Below the pieces are notes generated by a model. That model did not search any database and had not been told where the DNA came from. It saw only the letters and a program-made list of their open reading frames with translations. DNA of 64,000 nucleotides from DATKPE01 sp035524335 (GTDB lineage Bacteria; Bacteroidota; Ignavibacteria; UBA10030; SZUA-254). Of the stretch, positions 43,889 to 52,421 are shown piece by piece (positions within the stretch are counted from its first letter, which is position 1; each line of letters opens with the position of its first letter). The stretch lies in the NCBI GenBank assembly GCA_035524335.1, contig DATKPE010000023.1, positions 1-64,000 on the forward strand, in the 5' to 3' direction. The translations under genes and the position numbers were made by a program.

Positions 43889-45560
43889 CTTCGGATTCTC
43901 GAGATTGGGGGAGGGAGAAGATCAGCCGGGCGATCGTGCCGCCGCCGAGGGTCGGCTCGATCGCGAGTTCCGCGTTGTGCTGATCCATGATATGTTTGGA
44001 GAGCGCGAGGCCGAGGCCGGTCCCGCCCGGCTTGGTCGTCTGGAACGGTTCAAAGATATATTGAAGTTGTTCCTGAGAAATTCCGGAGCCGTTATCCCGG
44101 ATGGCGAGGACGATTTTGTTGGAGACGAGCTCTCTGGAGTCGGTGAGGCTTTCGAGCATGCCGGTGGTGATGGTGACGGTTGCGCCCTCGGGTGAAGCAT
44201 CGATGGCATTCTGCAGGAGGTTGATGATCACCTGCTGGATCTGGCGTCCGTCGAGGGGGATCTGCGGGAGGGCGTCGGCAAGGTGCGCATCGAGCCGGAT
44301 GTTCTTCCGCTGGGCCGGCACCTTCATGAACCAGAGCGCGTTCTGCAGGATCTGGTTGAGATGTTCCTCCTGAAGGTGAAGGGGAGTACCGCGGGCGAGG
44401 TTGAGGGTGTTTTCCACCACCTGGTTGATCCGGGAGGCGCCCTCCGTTGCCGCTGTGACGAATTCCCGGACGGTCGGGTTGATGTCGCCGCTCTGGAGCA
44501 GAAACTGAAGATTCATCATGACACTGGAAAGCGGATTGCGGATCTCGTGAGCGATGCCGCCGGCGAGACGCCCCATGAGACCCATTTTTTCCATGTGCAT
44601 TAACTGCTGTTTCATTTTCTTCTCGTCCGTCGTATCGCGGATGTAGAGAAGGAAACAGCGCTCATGGGCGATCGCGGGCTCGCCGACATGGACTTCAACG
44701 GTGCGCATCCGTCCGTTCTTGGTGCGGAGGAGTTTCTCTCCGGAAGTGAACACCTCGAATTTCTGAATCGCCTCGTTCGGAACTTTGGCTGTGGCGAAGG
44801 GGAACTCGGGGAGCTGGCAGAGTTCTTCCCTGGAGTACCCTGTCAGGGCGAGTCCTTCCCTGTTGGCGTCGATTACGCGGCGCGTCTGTCCGTCGAGAAG
44901 GAAAATCGGTATGCTGGCGTGTTCAAAGAGACCCCGGTAATGCATTTCCGAGCTTTGCAGTTCCCGGTTTTTCTGGCTGAGCACCTCGGAATACATCTTC
45001 AGCTCGGCCATTTTTTCCTCGAGTTTCCGGATGACGATATTGTGGTGCTTCTTGAGGAACGCCACGTCGTCGATCTTCGCCTCGCCGGAATAATCGATCT
45101 CGATCTGTACGCCCCTGGCCGGCTGGAGCACCTCCTGGACGACCTCCAGAATGACGTCGAAGCCCGATTTGACGACGTAGCGGGTGACTCCGAGGTGCTG
45201 GGCGAACGCGATATCCTCGTCGTCGAGGTAGTTACTGCTGTAGAGAACGAAGGGGATTCTGGTGAAATCGGAATCGGCGCGCACTTCCTTGCAGAGCTGA
45301 AACCCGTCCATATTCGGCATCATCGCGTCGGATATGATCAGGTCGACCTTATATCTCCGCATCCGTTCGAGGGCTTCCCAGCCGTTCGAGGCCCGGATGA
45401 TCCGGTACCCGTGCTTGACAAGTCTGTATTCAAGGAGATCGAGGTTTTCCTGCACATCGTCGACGATCAGAATGTGGACGGTGGCCAGGCCTCTGGATTC
45501 AGAGATCGGCAGATCTGAGGGGAATCCCGGCTTCTCGGCGGTAGAGGTCAAGGATTTCAC
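43860..45560 (-). CDS. Cytoplasmic sensor kinase with receiver and PAS domains, FlgS/FleS-like
   Basis: The product has 566 residues: an N-terminal receiver domain (VDDVQENL, acceptor D78 in IISDAMMPNMDG), a coiled coil, a PAS domain (about 205-315), HisKA with H338 in GGIAHEIRNPLSS, and a complete HATPase (NLLQNAIDASP, DNGSGI, GGTGLGLALSKHI). No membrane helix is present, so it senses an internal cue, as FlgS does with the export gate. The start is a GTG; no ATG is available before the receiver domain. Its partner is the downstream activator gene. Confidence 0.9.
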   Translation of the reverse strand: MKSLTSTAEKPGFPSDLPISESRGLATVHILIVDDVQENLDLLEYRLVKHGYRIIRASNGWEALERMRRYKVDLIISDAMMPNMDGFQLCKEVRADSDFTRIPFVLYSSNYLDDEDIAFAQHLGVTRYVVKSGFDVILEVVQEVLQPARGVQIEIDYSGEAKIDDVAFLKKHHNIVIRKLEEKMAELKMYSEVLSQKNRELQSSEMHYRGLFEHASIPIFLLDGQTRRVIDANREGLALTGYSREELCQLPEFPFATAKVPNEAIQKFEVFTSGEKLLRTKNGRMRTVEVHVGEPAIAHERCFLLYIRDTTDEKKMKQQLMHMEKMGLMGRLAGGIAHEIRNPLSSVMMNLQFLLQSGDINPTVREFVTAATEGASRINQVVENTLNLARGTPLHLQEEHLNQILQNALWFMKVPAQRKNIRLDAHLADALPQIPLDGRQIQQVIINLLQNAIDASPEGATVTITTGMLESLTDSRELVSNKIVLAIRDNGSGISQEQLQYIFEPFQTTKPGGTGLGLALSKHIMDQHNAELAIEPTLGGGTIARLIFSLPQSRESEDVQRKNISH

Positions 45561-45696
45561 GTGTCGGGTCGGGGCTGTTAGATCTCTTTCATGATTGTGG
45601 CAGTGCAGCCGGGATTCACACCGTGGAATTCTGTTCGCCGACGTCGGGCGTCGGATATACCCTTGCAGCGAATACCGAGCGGAGCAGTTTCTCTCT

Positions 45697-46043
45697 TCAC
45701 AATTTCATTTTCAGTTTTTGACCAGCCAGCACCTGACTCGCGGTATCATGCAGCCCGCTTACGTTGACGAACGATCTCCAGCATTGCGGCGGAATGTGCG
45801 AGACACCCCGGAGCTCCCCCTGATTTCAGGGCGCTCCGCACCGATGCATCCCATGTCCGGGACCGTGTGCGATGAAAGACCGCAGGCGGCCTGAATTTTT
45901 AGCGCAAGAACCGGGAGGGATTGTCCGTCGTTTGCCTCACCGACAATCCTGATGTCAGGGTATCTCTTGTGTGGTGCACTGTAACAACACCGGACGATGC
46001 TACCGCGGCCGGCAGTCACCACCGATAATTTGCCTTCCTTCAT
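45697..46043 (-). pseudogene. Remnants of a NarL-type response regulator and a HisKA_3-type kinase
   Basis: The frame from 46043 shows a receiver-like N-terminus: KLSVVTAG in place of the acidic pocket strand, then RYPDIRIVGEANDGQS, typical of NarL/LuxR regulators, and later VPDMGCIGAERPEI, which looks like MPDMDGIxATRxI. The acidic pocket and acceptor Asp are lost and a stop follows. In another frame further along (stop at 45697) SGLHDTASQVLAGQKLKMKL resembles the phospho-acceptor helix of HisKA_3 kinases (ELHDxxSQxL). No intact gene can be built. The rest of the 45561-46247 gap shows nothing else I can name. Confidence 0.45.
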
Positions 46044-46247
46044 ATGTATCCCCAGCGATGGGTGAATATATGCGAATAAGCGCTAAATGTCAAATTTTTC
46101 GGATAAATCGGGTAAACCGTTGCTCCGATTCTTTAAATCAATCTGCTATCACTCAAATTTTTCATGAGCGATAGAGAAAAATTATGGTGAAAATACAGCG
46201 GATTAACCGATTTTCAGGGAGGACAACCGGAGGAGAAAGAGAGCGGC

Positions 46248-46511
46248 CTATTTAGCGCGCGGATTTTTTCTGAGGACGTTCGCGATATTTTCTGCGGTCT
46301 TCTGCGTCACTTCATCGGAGAAGTAGGAACCGTCATCCACCTTCTGACGGATCGCAGAAACCCGTTTTGCTTTTTCGTCTGATTGAAGGGAGCGGGCCTT
46401 GCCCGAGATTTCCGCCTTGTCACCGGGTGCAGTTCCGGCCGATTTTTTCCGGGGGGCGACCTTCGACTCCCGGCCGGCAGGCTGAATATCGGCGAGTTTT
46501 TTGATCTCCAT
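46248..46511 (-). CDS. flgM: Anti-sigma-28 factor FlgM
   Basis: The C-terminal half (KRVSAIRQKVDDGSYFSDEVTQKTAENIANVL) has the FlgM sigma-binding pattern; the N-terminus is Lys/Ala-rich and probably disordered, as expected for an exported anti-sigma factor. The product has 87 residues from the ATG at 46511, which AAGG precedes; an ATG at 46553 that overlaps the flaG stop (TAATG) would give 101. FlgM holds FliA inactive until hook completion. It is the last gene of the fliC-fliS-fliD-flaG run, so sigma-28 activity feeds its own inhibitor. Confidence 0.85.
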   Translation of the reverse strand: MEIKKLADIQPAGRESKVAPRKKSAGTAPGDKAEISGKARSLQSDEKAKRVSAIRQKVDDGSYFSDEVTQKTAENIANVLRKNPRAK

Positions 46512-46552
46512 GGACAAACCTTCCCTTCCGTTGTCTGCGTCAATATAATTCA

Positions 46553-46918
46553 TTAAACCGTCTGATCAAAATGCCCGTTCATCGCCTTCAGGATCTCCTT
46601 GGCGATGCGGAGCGTCTCCTCGGGCGGGATCTGGCGGATCAGTTCATGCGTCGAGGCGTCGTACACCTTGATGACGACCCGCTTGGTCGATTCGTCCAGG
46701 GAGAAACTGAGCGTGGTCGGAAGCATCTCCATGGCCGGATTCGATTCCTGACCCGCATACTCTCCCCGGGTCTTCTGCGATTTTTCGGGGAACTGGAACG
46801 CGTCACGGACCGGCGCCGGGTTCTGGCGCACTCCCTTGTCGCTGGCGGAGAGGAGCGGGTTTACCTGTGACATTTCAACCGGAGTTATCGACATGATAGC
46901 CGCCTTTCGATCGTTCAT
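46553..46918 (-). CDS. flaG: FlaG-family flagellar protein
   Basis: The product has 121 residues. The C-terminal half is the FlaG domain (LSFSLDESTKRVVIKVYDASTHELIRQIPPEETLRIAKEIL), preceded by a variable, polar N-terminus. FlaG proteins affect filament length in several bacteria. An internal ATG at 46894 (MSITPVEM) is an alternative start. It lies 5 bases after fliD, the family's usual position. Confidence 0.88.
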   Translation of the reverse strand: MNDRKAAIMSITPVEMSQVNPLLSASDKGVRQNPAPVRDAFQFPEKSQKTRGEYAGQESNPAMEMLPTTLSFSLDESTKRVVIKVYDASTHELIRQIPPEETLRIAKEILKAMNGHFDQTV

Positions 46919-46923
46919 GCAAA

Positions 46924-48372
46924 TCAGGAACTCGTCGTTCCGGTGACGGAATCGACGATATCGGTGATCATCTGCTGTTGTTCGGTCAGGTACGTATATT
47001 CCGCCTGCAGTCGCGCGAGCTCATCCTGATAATGCGCCGCTTTCGCGTTGATGATGGTGTTCTGCTGGGTGATCCGGTCGCTGAGGCTCGAGAGCTGATC
47101 GTTGGTCGACTGGGTATCGCTCGCAAGAATGCCGGTGATGTTGGTGAACCCGTTCACCAGCGTCTGGAGCTGTGTGGCAAACCCCTTCGCCGAGGTGAAG
47201 AGATCAGTCAGCGGACTGCCGTCCGTCCCCGCCACCGCCGTCAGCGTCGACGGATCACTGATGCTCAGCGATCCGTCGGATGCAATGGATATTCCGATCT
47301 GGGAGAGGGTCGAGGGATTGCCGGTTGCAACGCTGGAAACAGAACCGCCCATGATCGACTGGAGCTGCATCCGGAGATTCAGAAATGAGACATCGCCGGC
47401 GAAGATCTGCCGCACATGCGTCGTCGGATCAACCGAAGTTTTTGAAACCACGGTGGAGAGCACGTCGTTGTACTGGCTTATAAAGCTCTGGAGGACCGAC
47501 TGGATATTCGATTTGTCGAGACCGACCGTGAGGGAAACCGGCGTATCCGTCGCGCTCTGGGTACCGGTCAACTGAATCGATAACCCCGGAATGATATTGG
47601 ATATCGTATTGGAATCCTTGACAAAATCGATCCCGTCGAACTGGAATTCGGCATTGAGGGCCGAAACGTCCGTATGACTGAAGCCGCCCGTGGTCGAGGT
47701 GGAGGCTGTCCGGGCTGACACAACGCCGGCGCCGAGGCCGAGCGTGCTGAGGAGCGTGCCGCTCACGTCTCCCAGGGAAATCGCGCCCTGGGATCCGGTC
47801 GATTTTCCGTTGATCACCAGGCGGTCGTCCGTTCCGTTCACGGAGAGGACGGATGCCGAGACGCTGGAATCCGCGCTGTTGATCGCCTTGGCGAGATTGG
47901 AGAGCACGGTGCTGTTGGAATCGCCCGCCGCGATGTCGACATTCACATTGGTGGTCACGCCGTTGACGGTGACCTGGATCGTCTTTGTCCCGGCCCCTTC
48001 GGTATCTGCGATCGACGTGCCGGAGGCGTTAACCGTCGATGTCAGGACCATGTCGGTCTGCGCCAGCTGGGTGACGAGCAGGGAATGGGAACCGACCGTC
48101 GCAGAGGAGGTAGCCGTCGCGGTGACAACCGAAGGATCACTGCTCCCGACGTCATAGGCGATCAGGCCCGCATCGGACCCGATCGTCGTGATATTCTGGA
48201 GTGTGGTCATCAAGGTGTCCATCTTCGTCTTGAGAGTTGACAATGCCGATAACCGGGCCTGGTCGGTCGTCTGCTGATTCTGCAGATTGGTCAGAGGTTG
48301 CTGGAGCGTCGCCTTATAGGCCGCCACGGTGGCGTCGATCGTCGACTGGGATATGCCCGATACGTCTGCCAT
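46924..48372 (-). CDS. fliD: Filament cap protein FliD (HAP2)
   Basis: The product has 482 residues. The N-terminal cap motif (YKATLQQPLTNLQNQQTTDQARLSALSTLKTKMDTL) and the C-terminal coiled coil (LSSLSDRITQQNTIINAKAAHYQDELARLQAEYTYLTEQQQ) are typical, with a Ser/Thr-rich beta middle. FliD caps the filament and folds flagellin subunits at the tip. It follows fliS by 18 bases. Confidence 0.93.
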   Translation of the reverse strand: MADVSGISQSTIDATVAAYKATLQQPLTNLQNQQTTDQARLSALSTLKTKMDTLMTTLQNITTIGSDAGLIAYDVGSSDPSVVTATATSSATVGSHSLLVTQLAQTDMVLTSTVNASGTSIADTEGAGTKTIQVTVNGVTTNVNVDIAAGDSNSTVLSNLAKAINSADSSVSASVLSVNGTDDRLVINGKSTGSQGAISLGDVSGTLLSTLGLGAGVVSARTASTSTTGGFSHTDVSALNAEFQFDGIDFVKDSNTISNIIPGLSIQLTGTQSATDTPVSLTVGLDKSNIQSVLQSFISQYNDVLSTVVSKTSVDPTTHVRQIFAGDVSFLNLRMQLQSIMGGSVSSVATGNPSTLSQIGISIASDGSLSISDPSTLTAVAGTDGSPLTDLFTSAKGFATQLQTLVNGFTNITGILASDTQSTNDQLSSLSDRITQQNTIINAKAAHYQDELARLQAEYTYLTEQQQMITDIVDSVTGTTSS

Positions 48373-48390
48373 GACCTTCTCCTCTGTCTG

Positions 48391-48771
48391 CTACTTCAGA
48401 TTGAACGCCGCGGCCCACGCTCCCCGGAGTTCTTCCAGGACGGTAGCCGCGACCGCATGGTTGTTATCCCTCAGGCACCTGCTGCAGTACCGGTAGAGCT
48501 GGAACAGGCGCAGTGCAATGTCGTTATTCTCGAAATTCAGAGCCGCAATCAGCTGGGTCAGGACGTTCTGCGCCATCTGTCCGTCCCCCTTCTTGCACGC
48601 AACGATGGCGGTATCGTACAGCTTCAGGATCACCTGCGCCGGCGTGAGGTTCATCAGCTGTTCGTTGCGGTATTTGTCGGCAACCGTCTTCGCGAACGAT
48701 GGCGCAATGGTGCCGGCCATCGGCTGAGGCGCCTCTGCTGTCTGCTGTGCCGGAGTATGGTGCGAAGTCAT
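48391..48771 (-). CDS. fliS: Flagellin export chaperone FliS
   Basis: The 126-residue, mostly helical protein has the FliS motif (KYRNEQLMNLTPAQVILKLYDTAIVACKKG) and a C-terminal LEELRGAWAAAF. It binds the C-terminus of flagellin and prevents early polymerisation. It lies 100 bases after fliC; a GC-rich hairpin in that gap has no T run, so read-through from the fliC promoter is likely. Confidence 0.93.
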   Translation of the reverse strand: MTSHHTPAQQTAEAPQPMAGTIAPSFAKTVADKYRNEQLMNLTPAQVILKLYDTAIVACKKGDGQMAQNVLTQLIAALNFENNDIALRLFQLYRYCSRCLRDNNHAVAATVLEELRGAWAAAFNLK

Positions 48772-48871
48772 CGTCTACTCGGTCTTGTTCGGATCATCGT
48801 TTATAAACCAGTGCGGGGAGCATCCCTCCGCCGCCGGCGGAGAAGATACCCCCCACAACCGGAGTTATTTT

Positions 48872-49711
48872 TTATCTGAACAGCGACAGGAACACAGACG
48901 GTGTCTGGTTCGCCTGCGCGAGCTGGGCCGTCGCGGTCTGCTGCAGGAACTGATCCTTCACGACATCGATCTGTTCCTTCGCAACGTCCGCATCCATGAT
49001 CTGGCTCTGCGCCGCGTCGGTATTCGTGATCGCCGTATTCAGGTTGGTCTCCTTGTCAGAAAGACGGCTTTCCATGGCGCCGATCGATCCGAGGGCTCCG
49101 CTGACGGTCTGGATACCGGTATCGACTGTCAGGCTGGCGATGTTCGCAGCGGTCACCGAACCGGCCGCGACACCCAGAAGGGCGGTGGCGCCGGTGGTCT
49201 GCGAAAACGTCACGCCGAGAGTCTCCGTCGCCGCTTCGCCGATCTGGAACGTGGCGTTGAACGCCGTGGCGGCTGCGTCTTTCTTCATCAGCACGTTGCC
49301 GTTGAACTTCGTCTGATCGTTCGTATCGTCGATTTCGGTCATCTGCTGGTTGATTTCATCCGCGATCGCAGTCAATTCGTCCGTTCCCATTGCGCCGTTG
49401 GCAGCGCGGGTCTGTTCCGCTTTGATCTGGACGAGAATGTCGTTGATCGTCTGGTATCCGCCTTCTGCAACCGAAAACACGCTGTTCGCGTCGCCGACGT
49501 TCTGAAGAGCTGCGCTCAGGGCCTGGCTGCGGCCTTCCAGCTTCTTGGAAATCACGTATCCTGACGGATCGTCACCGGCCGAGTTGATCCGCTTGCCGGT
49601 CGCAAGACGAAGCTGGTGGATACCGAGCTGACGATTGGCATTGTTCAACGCGTTGAGTGCGTTGTATGCCGCTATGTTGGTGTTGATGCGAGCGCCTGAA
49701 GAATATGCCAT
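48872..49711 (-). CDS. fliC: Flagellin FliC
   Basis: The product has 279 residues from the ATG at 49711 (GGAGGT upstream). The conserved D0/D1 ends are intact (INTNIAAYNALNALNNANRQLGIHQLRLATGKRINSAGDDPSGY; AQSQIMDADVAKEQIDVVKDQFLQQTATAQLAQANQ), with a short variable middle and no long D2/D3 insertion. It is the single flagellin gene in the window. It is transcribed from a sigma-28 promoter, and its leader carries two GGA sites suited to CsrA. Confidence 0.96.
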   Translation of the reverse strand: MAYSSGARINTNIAAYNALNALNNANRQLGIHQLRLATGKRINSAGDDPSGYVISKKLEGRSQALSAALQNVGDANSVFSVAEGGYQTINDILVQIKAEQTRAANGAMGTDELTAIADEINQQMTEIDDTNDQTKFNGNVLMKKDAAATAFNATFQIGEAATETLGVTFSQTTGATALLGVAAGSVTAANIASLTVDTGIQTVSGALGSIGAMESRLSDKETNLNTAITNTDAAQSQIMDADVAKEQIDVVKDQFLQQTATAQLAQANQTPSVFLSLFR

Positions 49712-49718
49712 ACCTACC

Positions 49719-49757
49719 TCCATGTATTGTAGTTTGAATATTCGGGCATCCGTGCCC
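49719..49757 (-). promoter_or_regulatory. Predicted CsrA-binding sites in the fliC leader
   Basis: On the minus strand GGGCACGGATGCCC (49744-49757) can form a 5-bp stem with CGGA in the loop, the preferred CsrA target shape. A second ANGGA site (ATGGA, 49719-49723) overlaps the Shine-Dalgarno sequence of fliC. The pair about 20 bases apart resembles the two CsrA sites reported in the Bacillus flagellin leader. csrA and fliW are both in this cluster. Confidence 0.6.
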
Positions 49758-49792
49758 TTTGAGTTATTGTGCGCCTTTCGGCCACATAGACT

Positions 49793-49819
49793 ATATCGGC
49801 AGTTTACTTCCGGACTTTA
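49793..49819 (-). promoter_or_regulatory. Sigma-28 (FliA) promoter of fliC
   Basis: On the minus strand TAAAGTCC, 11 bases, GCCGATAT matches the sigma-28 consensus (TAAAGTTT-N11-GCCGATAA) with exact spacing and three mismatches at weak positions. The predicted start of transcription near 49786 gives a leader of about 75 bases. Confidence 0.88.
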
Positions 49820-49914
49820 ACTGTAATTGCAGGAATTGGTGCCGTCAGTCACACTTTTTAATAAATATGCCCGAATTTGAAAATATTCGAGGGTTTCGTT
49901 TCTTGCTTCATATC

Positions 49915-49940
49915 AAAAAAAAGGTCCGCAAATGCGGACC
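49915..49940 (-). terminator. Rho-independent terminator of the sugar dehydrogenase gene
   Basis: On the minus strand GGTCCGCA-TT-TGCGGACC is followed by eight T. It lies 24 bases after the stop at 49964 and insulates the fliC promoter region from upstream transcription. Confidence 0.88.
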
Positions 49941-49963
49941 CTTTTCTCTGAAATTTCAGATTC

Positions 49964-52231
49964 TCATCTCAAATAGAGCATCTTCCCCATCGCTGAATAA
50001 CTCCCCGCCGTCAGCCGGTAAAAATAAACTCCGCTCGAAATCCCCCGGTCACCCCCCGGATTCCACACCGCAGATTTGTACCCCGCGGATTCCATCCCCT
50101 CCACCAGTGTGGCCACAACAGCACCCAGCAGATTGTAGACCTTCAGCGTCACAAATCCTTCCCGCGGCAGATCGTACCGGATCACCGTCGAGGGATTGAA
50201 CGGATTGGGAAAATTCTGCTCCAGCCTGTAGGCCGACGGAAGTTCCACATCCGGCAGGCCGTTCCGGGATCCCGGGGGAGCGGGCGGAAGGTCGTCCGTC
50301 CTGACGATTCTGATCGTACCTTTTCCCCCCGTGGAGGCTCTGCCGCTTCCGGAAAATGCGGAGATGATGAGCTCGCCGGCCCCGGTCAGCTTGACCCAGT
50401 ATCCCTGGCCTGGCTGAAGCGTGTCGCTCTCAACATAGCCGCCGGCATATCCGAAAAACTGGGAGGTCACGAGCCCGCCCGGAAGCGACGAAATCCCGGA
50501 CACCGGGACCGGCCGGGAAACCGAACCGACCAGGTTCCACCCCGCCGTTACGCCGATCGTATCGGTCAGGACCGGCGTCCCGTTCAGCGCAATCAGTTCG
50601 TTGTCGGCGAACTTGAGCCAGAAGCCGGCGCCCGTCGTCAGCGTGTCGCGAACGACATAACCGGAGGAGGGGTCGTACATGAACGCTCCCGACGTTGCCG
50701 CAGGATAAATGGCCGCGGGACGCGGATCGGTCACCGCATAGGGCAGGGAGAGCAGGTTCCAGTACTTCAGCACCGCAAAATGTGCGGACGATCCGGCGGT
50801 CGTAAACGTACGGAACGCCGAATAGGGCCCTGCACCGATCCCGTTCACCGCGCGGACACGCCAGTAAAAGAGCGTCGAATCCGTCAGCGGACCGACCTGA
50901 ATGGCCGTGTCCTGCACGGTGCTGTCGTTGACCGCAAGATCGCCGAACAACGAGTCGCGGGCGACCTGCAGCTGGTACCGGCCGGCTCCTGCAACGGCGT
51001 TCCACGACAGAAAAGGCACATCCGTCTGGTTGACCGCTCCATCGGACGGATTCACCAGCGAAACCTGGCCCGGGGCATACGACCAGAACTTATAGATTTT
51101 CCCGCCGCTGTTGTCACAGACATACAGCTCGTTATGCCGGTCCACCCCGAAGGCCGAAATATTGATGCCGCCGTAGATAAGGAAGGTGCTGACCGGCGGA
51201 GCCGAGGGGACCGGCGAGAGCATCCAGATTTCCCCGGTGCAATAATCGCCGTAGACGAATTGGCCGTTCAGCGCCGGAATTGCGCTCCCCCGATAGACGA
51301 ATCCACCGATAATCGCGCATCGGCCGGCATCGTGATGATATTCGAAGATCGGCATCGTGAGCCCGGTGGTATCGCAACCGGAAGAAGGATTATAGCAGTG
51401 GAATCCCTCCATGATGTTCCAGCCGTAGTCCTTTCCGGGATTGATGGTATCGATCTCTTCCCACAAATCCTGGCCCACGTCCGCGCACCAGAGCGTTCCC
51501 CCGTCGAAACTGAAACGCCACGGATTCCGGAGACCATAGGCAAAGATTTCCTGTTTTTTTGCGGTGTCGCCGGCAAACGGATTGCCCGGCGGAATCGAAT
51601 ACGGAAGACCGTTCGCGGCGGAATCGACATTGATCCGGAGGATCTTGCCGAGGAAGGTCGATGTGTTCTGGCCGTTGCCGAACGGATCGCCCCCCGAACC
51701 GCCGTCGCCGAATGCGATATAGAGATTGCCGTCGGGTCCGAACGCAAGCTGTCCGCCCTTGTGGTTGGTGAACGGCTGGAGCTGTTCAAGGAGAATCAGC
51801 TCGCTCGAACGGTCGATCGAGTCCGGGTTCGTCGCGCTTACGCGGAATCGCGAGATCACCGTCCGCAGAGGATTGTCGCGGTCGTAATCGACATAGATGA
51901 ATCCGTTCGAGGAATAGCGGGGGTGGAAGGCAAGTCCCAGGAGCCCCATCTCCCCGCCGGAGACGATGCTGTCGCTGATATCGAGGAACACCTTCGCCGA
52001 CGTTACCGTGGAGTCGTCCGGAAAGATCCGGATCGTTCCCCCCTGTTCGACGACGCAAAGGCGGTCGGTCGAATCGTTCGGATGGCAGACGCCGACAGGC
52101 CCGTTGAAGGTGAGATGCGGAAATCTGTCTTTCAGAAAAACCTGCGCGCCGAGCCTGCCTGAACCGGACATACCGAGGATGGCGAGAAGAACTAAGCGCA
52201 ATAAAACCGGTCCGGATGTACCTGATCTCAT
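49964..52231 (-). CDS. Secreted PQQ-dependent sugar dehydrogenase-like protein with a T9SS sorting domain
   Basis: The ATG at 52231 is chosen: AAAGGGG precedes it and a signal peptide follows. The product has 755 residues. Residues about 40-390 are a GSDH beta-propeller (GPVGVCHPNDSTDRLCVVEQGG, GLLGLAFHPRYSSNGFIYV, HKGGQLAFGPDGNLYIAFGDGG, YGLRNPWRFSFD). Residues about 400-500 look like a fibronectin type III domain. The C-terminal about 75 residues are a T9SS type A sorting domain (YRLEQNFPNPFNPSTVIRY, then GVYFYRLTAG). It is probably exported across the outer membrane and attached to or released from the surface. Substrate is unknown. A promoter lies just upstream, and a cytochrome c gene is divergent. 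Confidence 0.85.
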   Translation of the reverse strand: MRSGTSGPVLLRLVLLAILGMSGSGRLGAQVFLKDRFPHLTFNGPVGVCHPNDSTDRLCVVEQGGTIRIFPDDSTVTSAKVFLDISDSIVSGGEMGLLGLAFHPRYSSNGFIYVDYDRDNPLRTVISRFRVSATNPDSIDRSSELILLEQLQPFTNHKGGQLAFGPDGNLYIAFGDGGSGGDPFGNGQNTSTFLGKILRINVDSAANGLPYSIPPGNPFAGDTAKKQEIFAYGLRNPWRFSFDGGTLWCADVGQDLWEEIDTINPGKDYGWNIMEGFHCYNPSSGCDTTGLTMPIFEYHHDAGRCAIIGGFVYRGSAIPALNGQFVYGDYCTGEIWMLSPVPSAPPVSTFLIYGGINISAFGVDRHNELYVCDNSGGKIYKFWSYAPGQVSLVNPSDGAVNQTDVPFLSWNAVAGAGRYQLQVARDSLFGDLAVNDSTVQDTAIQVGPLTDSTLFYWRVRAVNGIGAGPYSAFRTFTTAGSSAHFAVLKYWNLLSLPYAVTDPRPAAIYPAATSGAFMYDPSSGYVVRDTLTTGAGFWLKFADNELIALNGTPVLTDTIGVTAGWNLVGSVSRPVPVSGISSLPGGLVTSQFFGYAGGYVESDTLQPGQGYWVKLTGAGELIISAFSGSGRASTGGKGTIRIVRTDDLPPAPPGSRNGLPDVELPSAYRLEQNFPNPFNPSTVIRYDLPREGFVTLKVYNLLGAVVATLVEGMESAGYKSAVWNPGGDRGISSGVYFYRLTAGSYSAMGKMLYLR

Positions 52232-52296
52232 TGGAACCCCTTTCCCTGGATGAAGAACATGAGTACTTCGGATTGCTGAAACCTGATCGTCCGGAA

Positions 52297-52325
52297 AATA
52301 TAGACCTTTCCGGGGAGAGTGGCAA
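52297..52325 (-). promoter_or_regulatory. Candidate promoter of the sugar dehydrogenase gene
   Basis: Minus strand TTGCCA-17-TATATT, with the -10 about 65 bases upstream of the ATG at 52231. The -10 is the same as in several other genes of the window. Confidence 0.5.
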
Positions 52326-52392
52326 GAGTCCGGGCCGGGGGAGGTCGGCACACATTGGGCATCCCCCGCGGTGACGGCAGGAAAAGCGGGTC

Positions 52393-52421
52393 TTGACTTT
52401 TGCCGGGTCACTCGATACATT
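52393..52421 (+). promoter_or_regulatory. Candidate promoter of the cytochrome c gene
   Basis: Plus strand TTGACT-17-TACATT; the -10 continues as TACATTTG, which also fits the Bacteroidota TAnnTTTG element. It lies about 85 bases before the ATG at 52506. Confidence 0.55.

Noticed and set aside
48772..48871. Possible terminator or sigma-28 promoter between fliC and fliS
   Set aside because: The GC-rich hairpin has no T run, and the TAAA...CCGA match is spaced by 17 rather than 16 bases.
49820..49850. Sigma-54-like element (CGGCAC...TGC) upstream of the fliC sigma-28 promoter
   Set aside because: The GG-GC spacing is one base too long and the -24 box has a mismatch; sigma-54 tolerates neither well.
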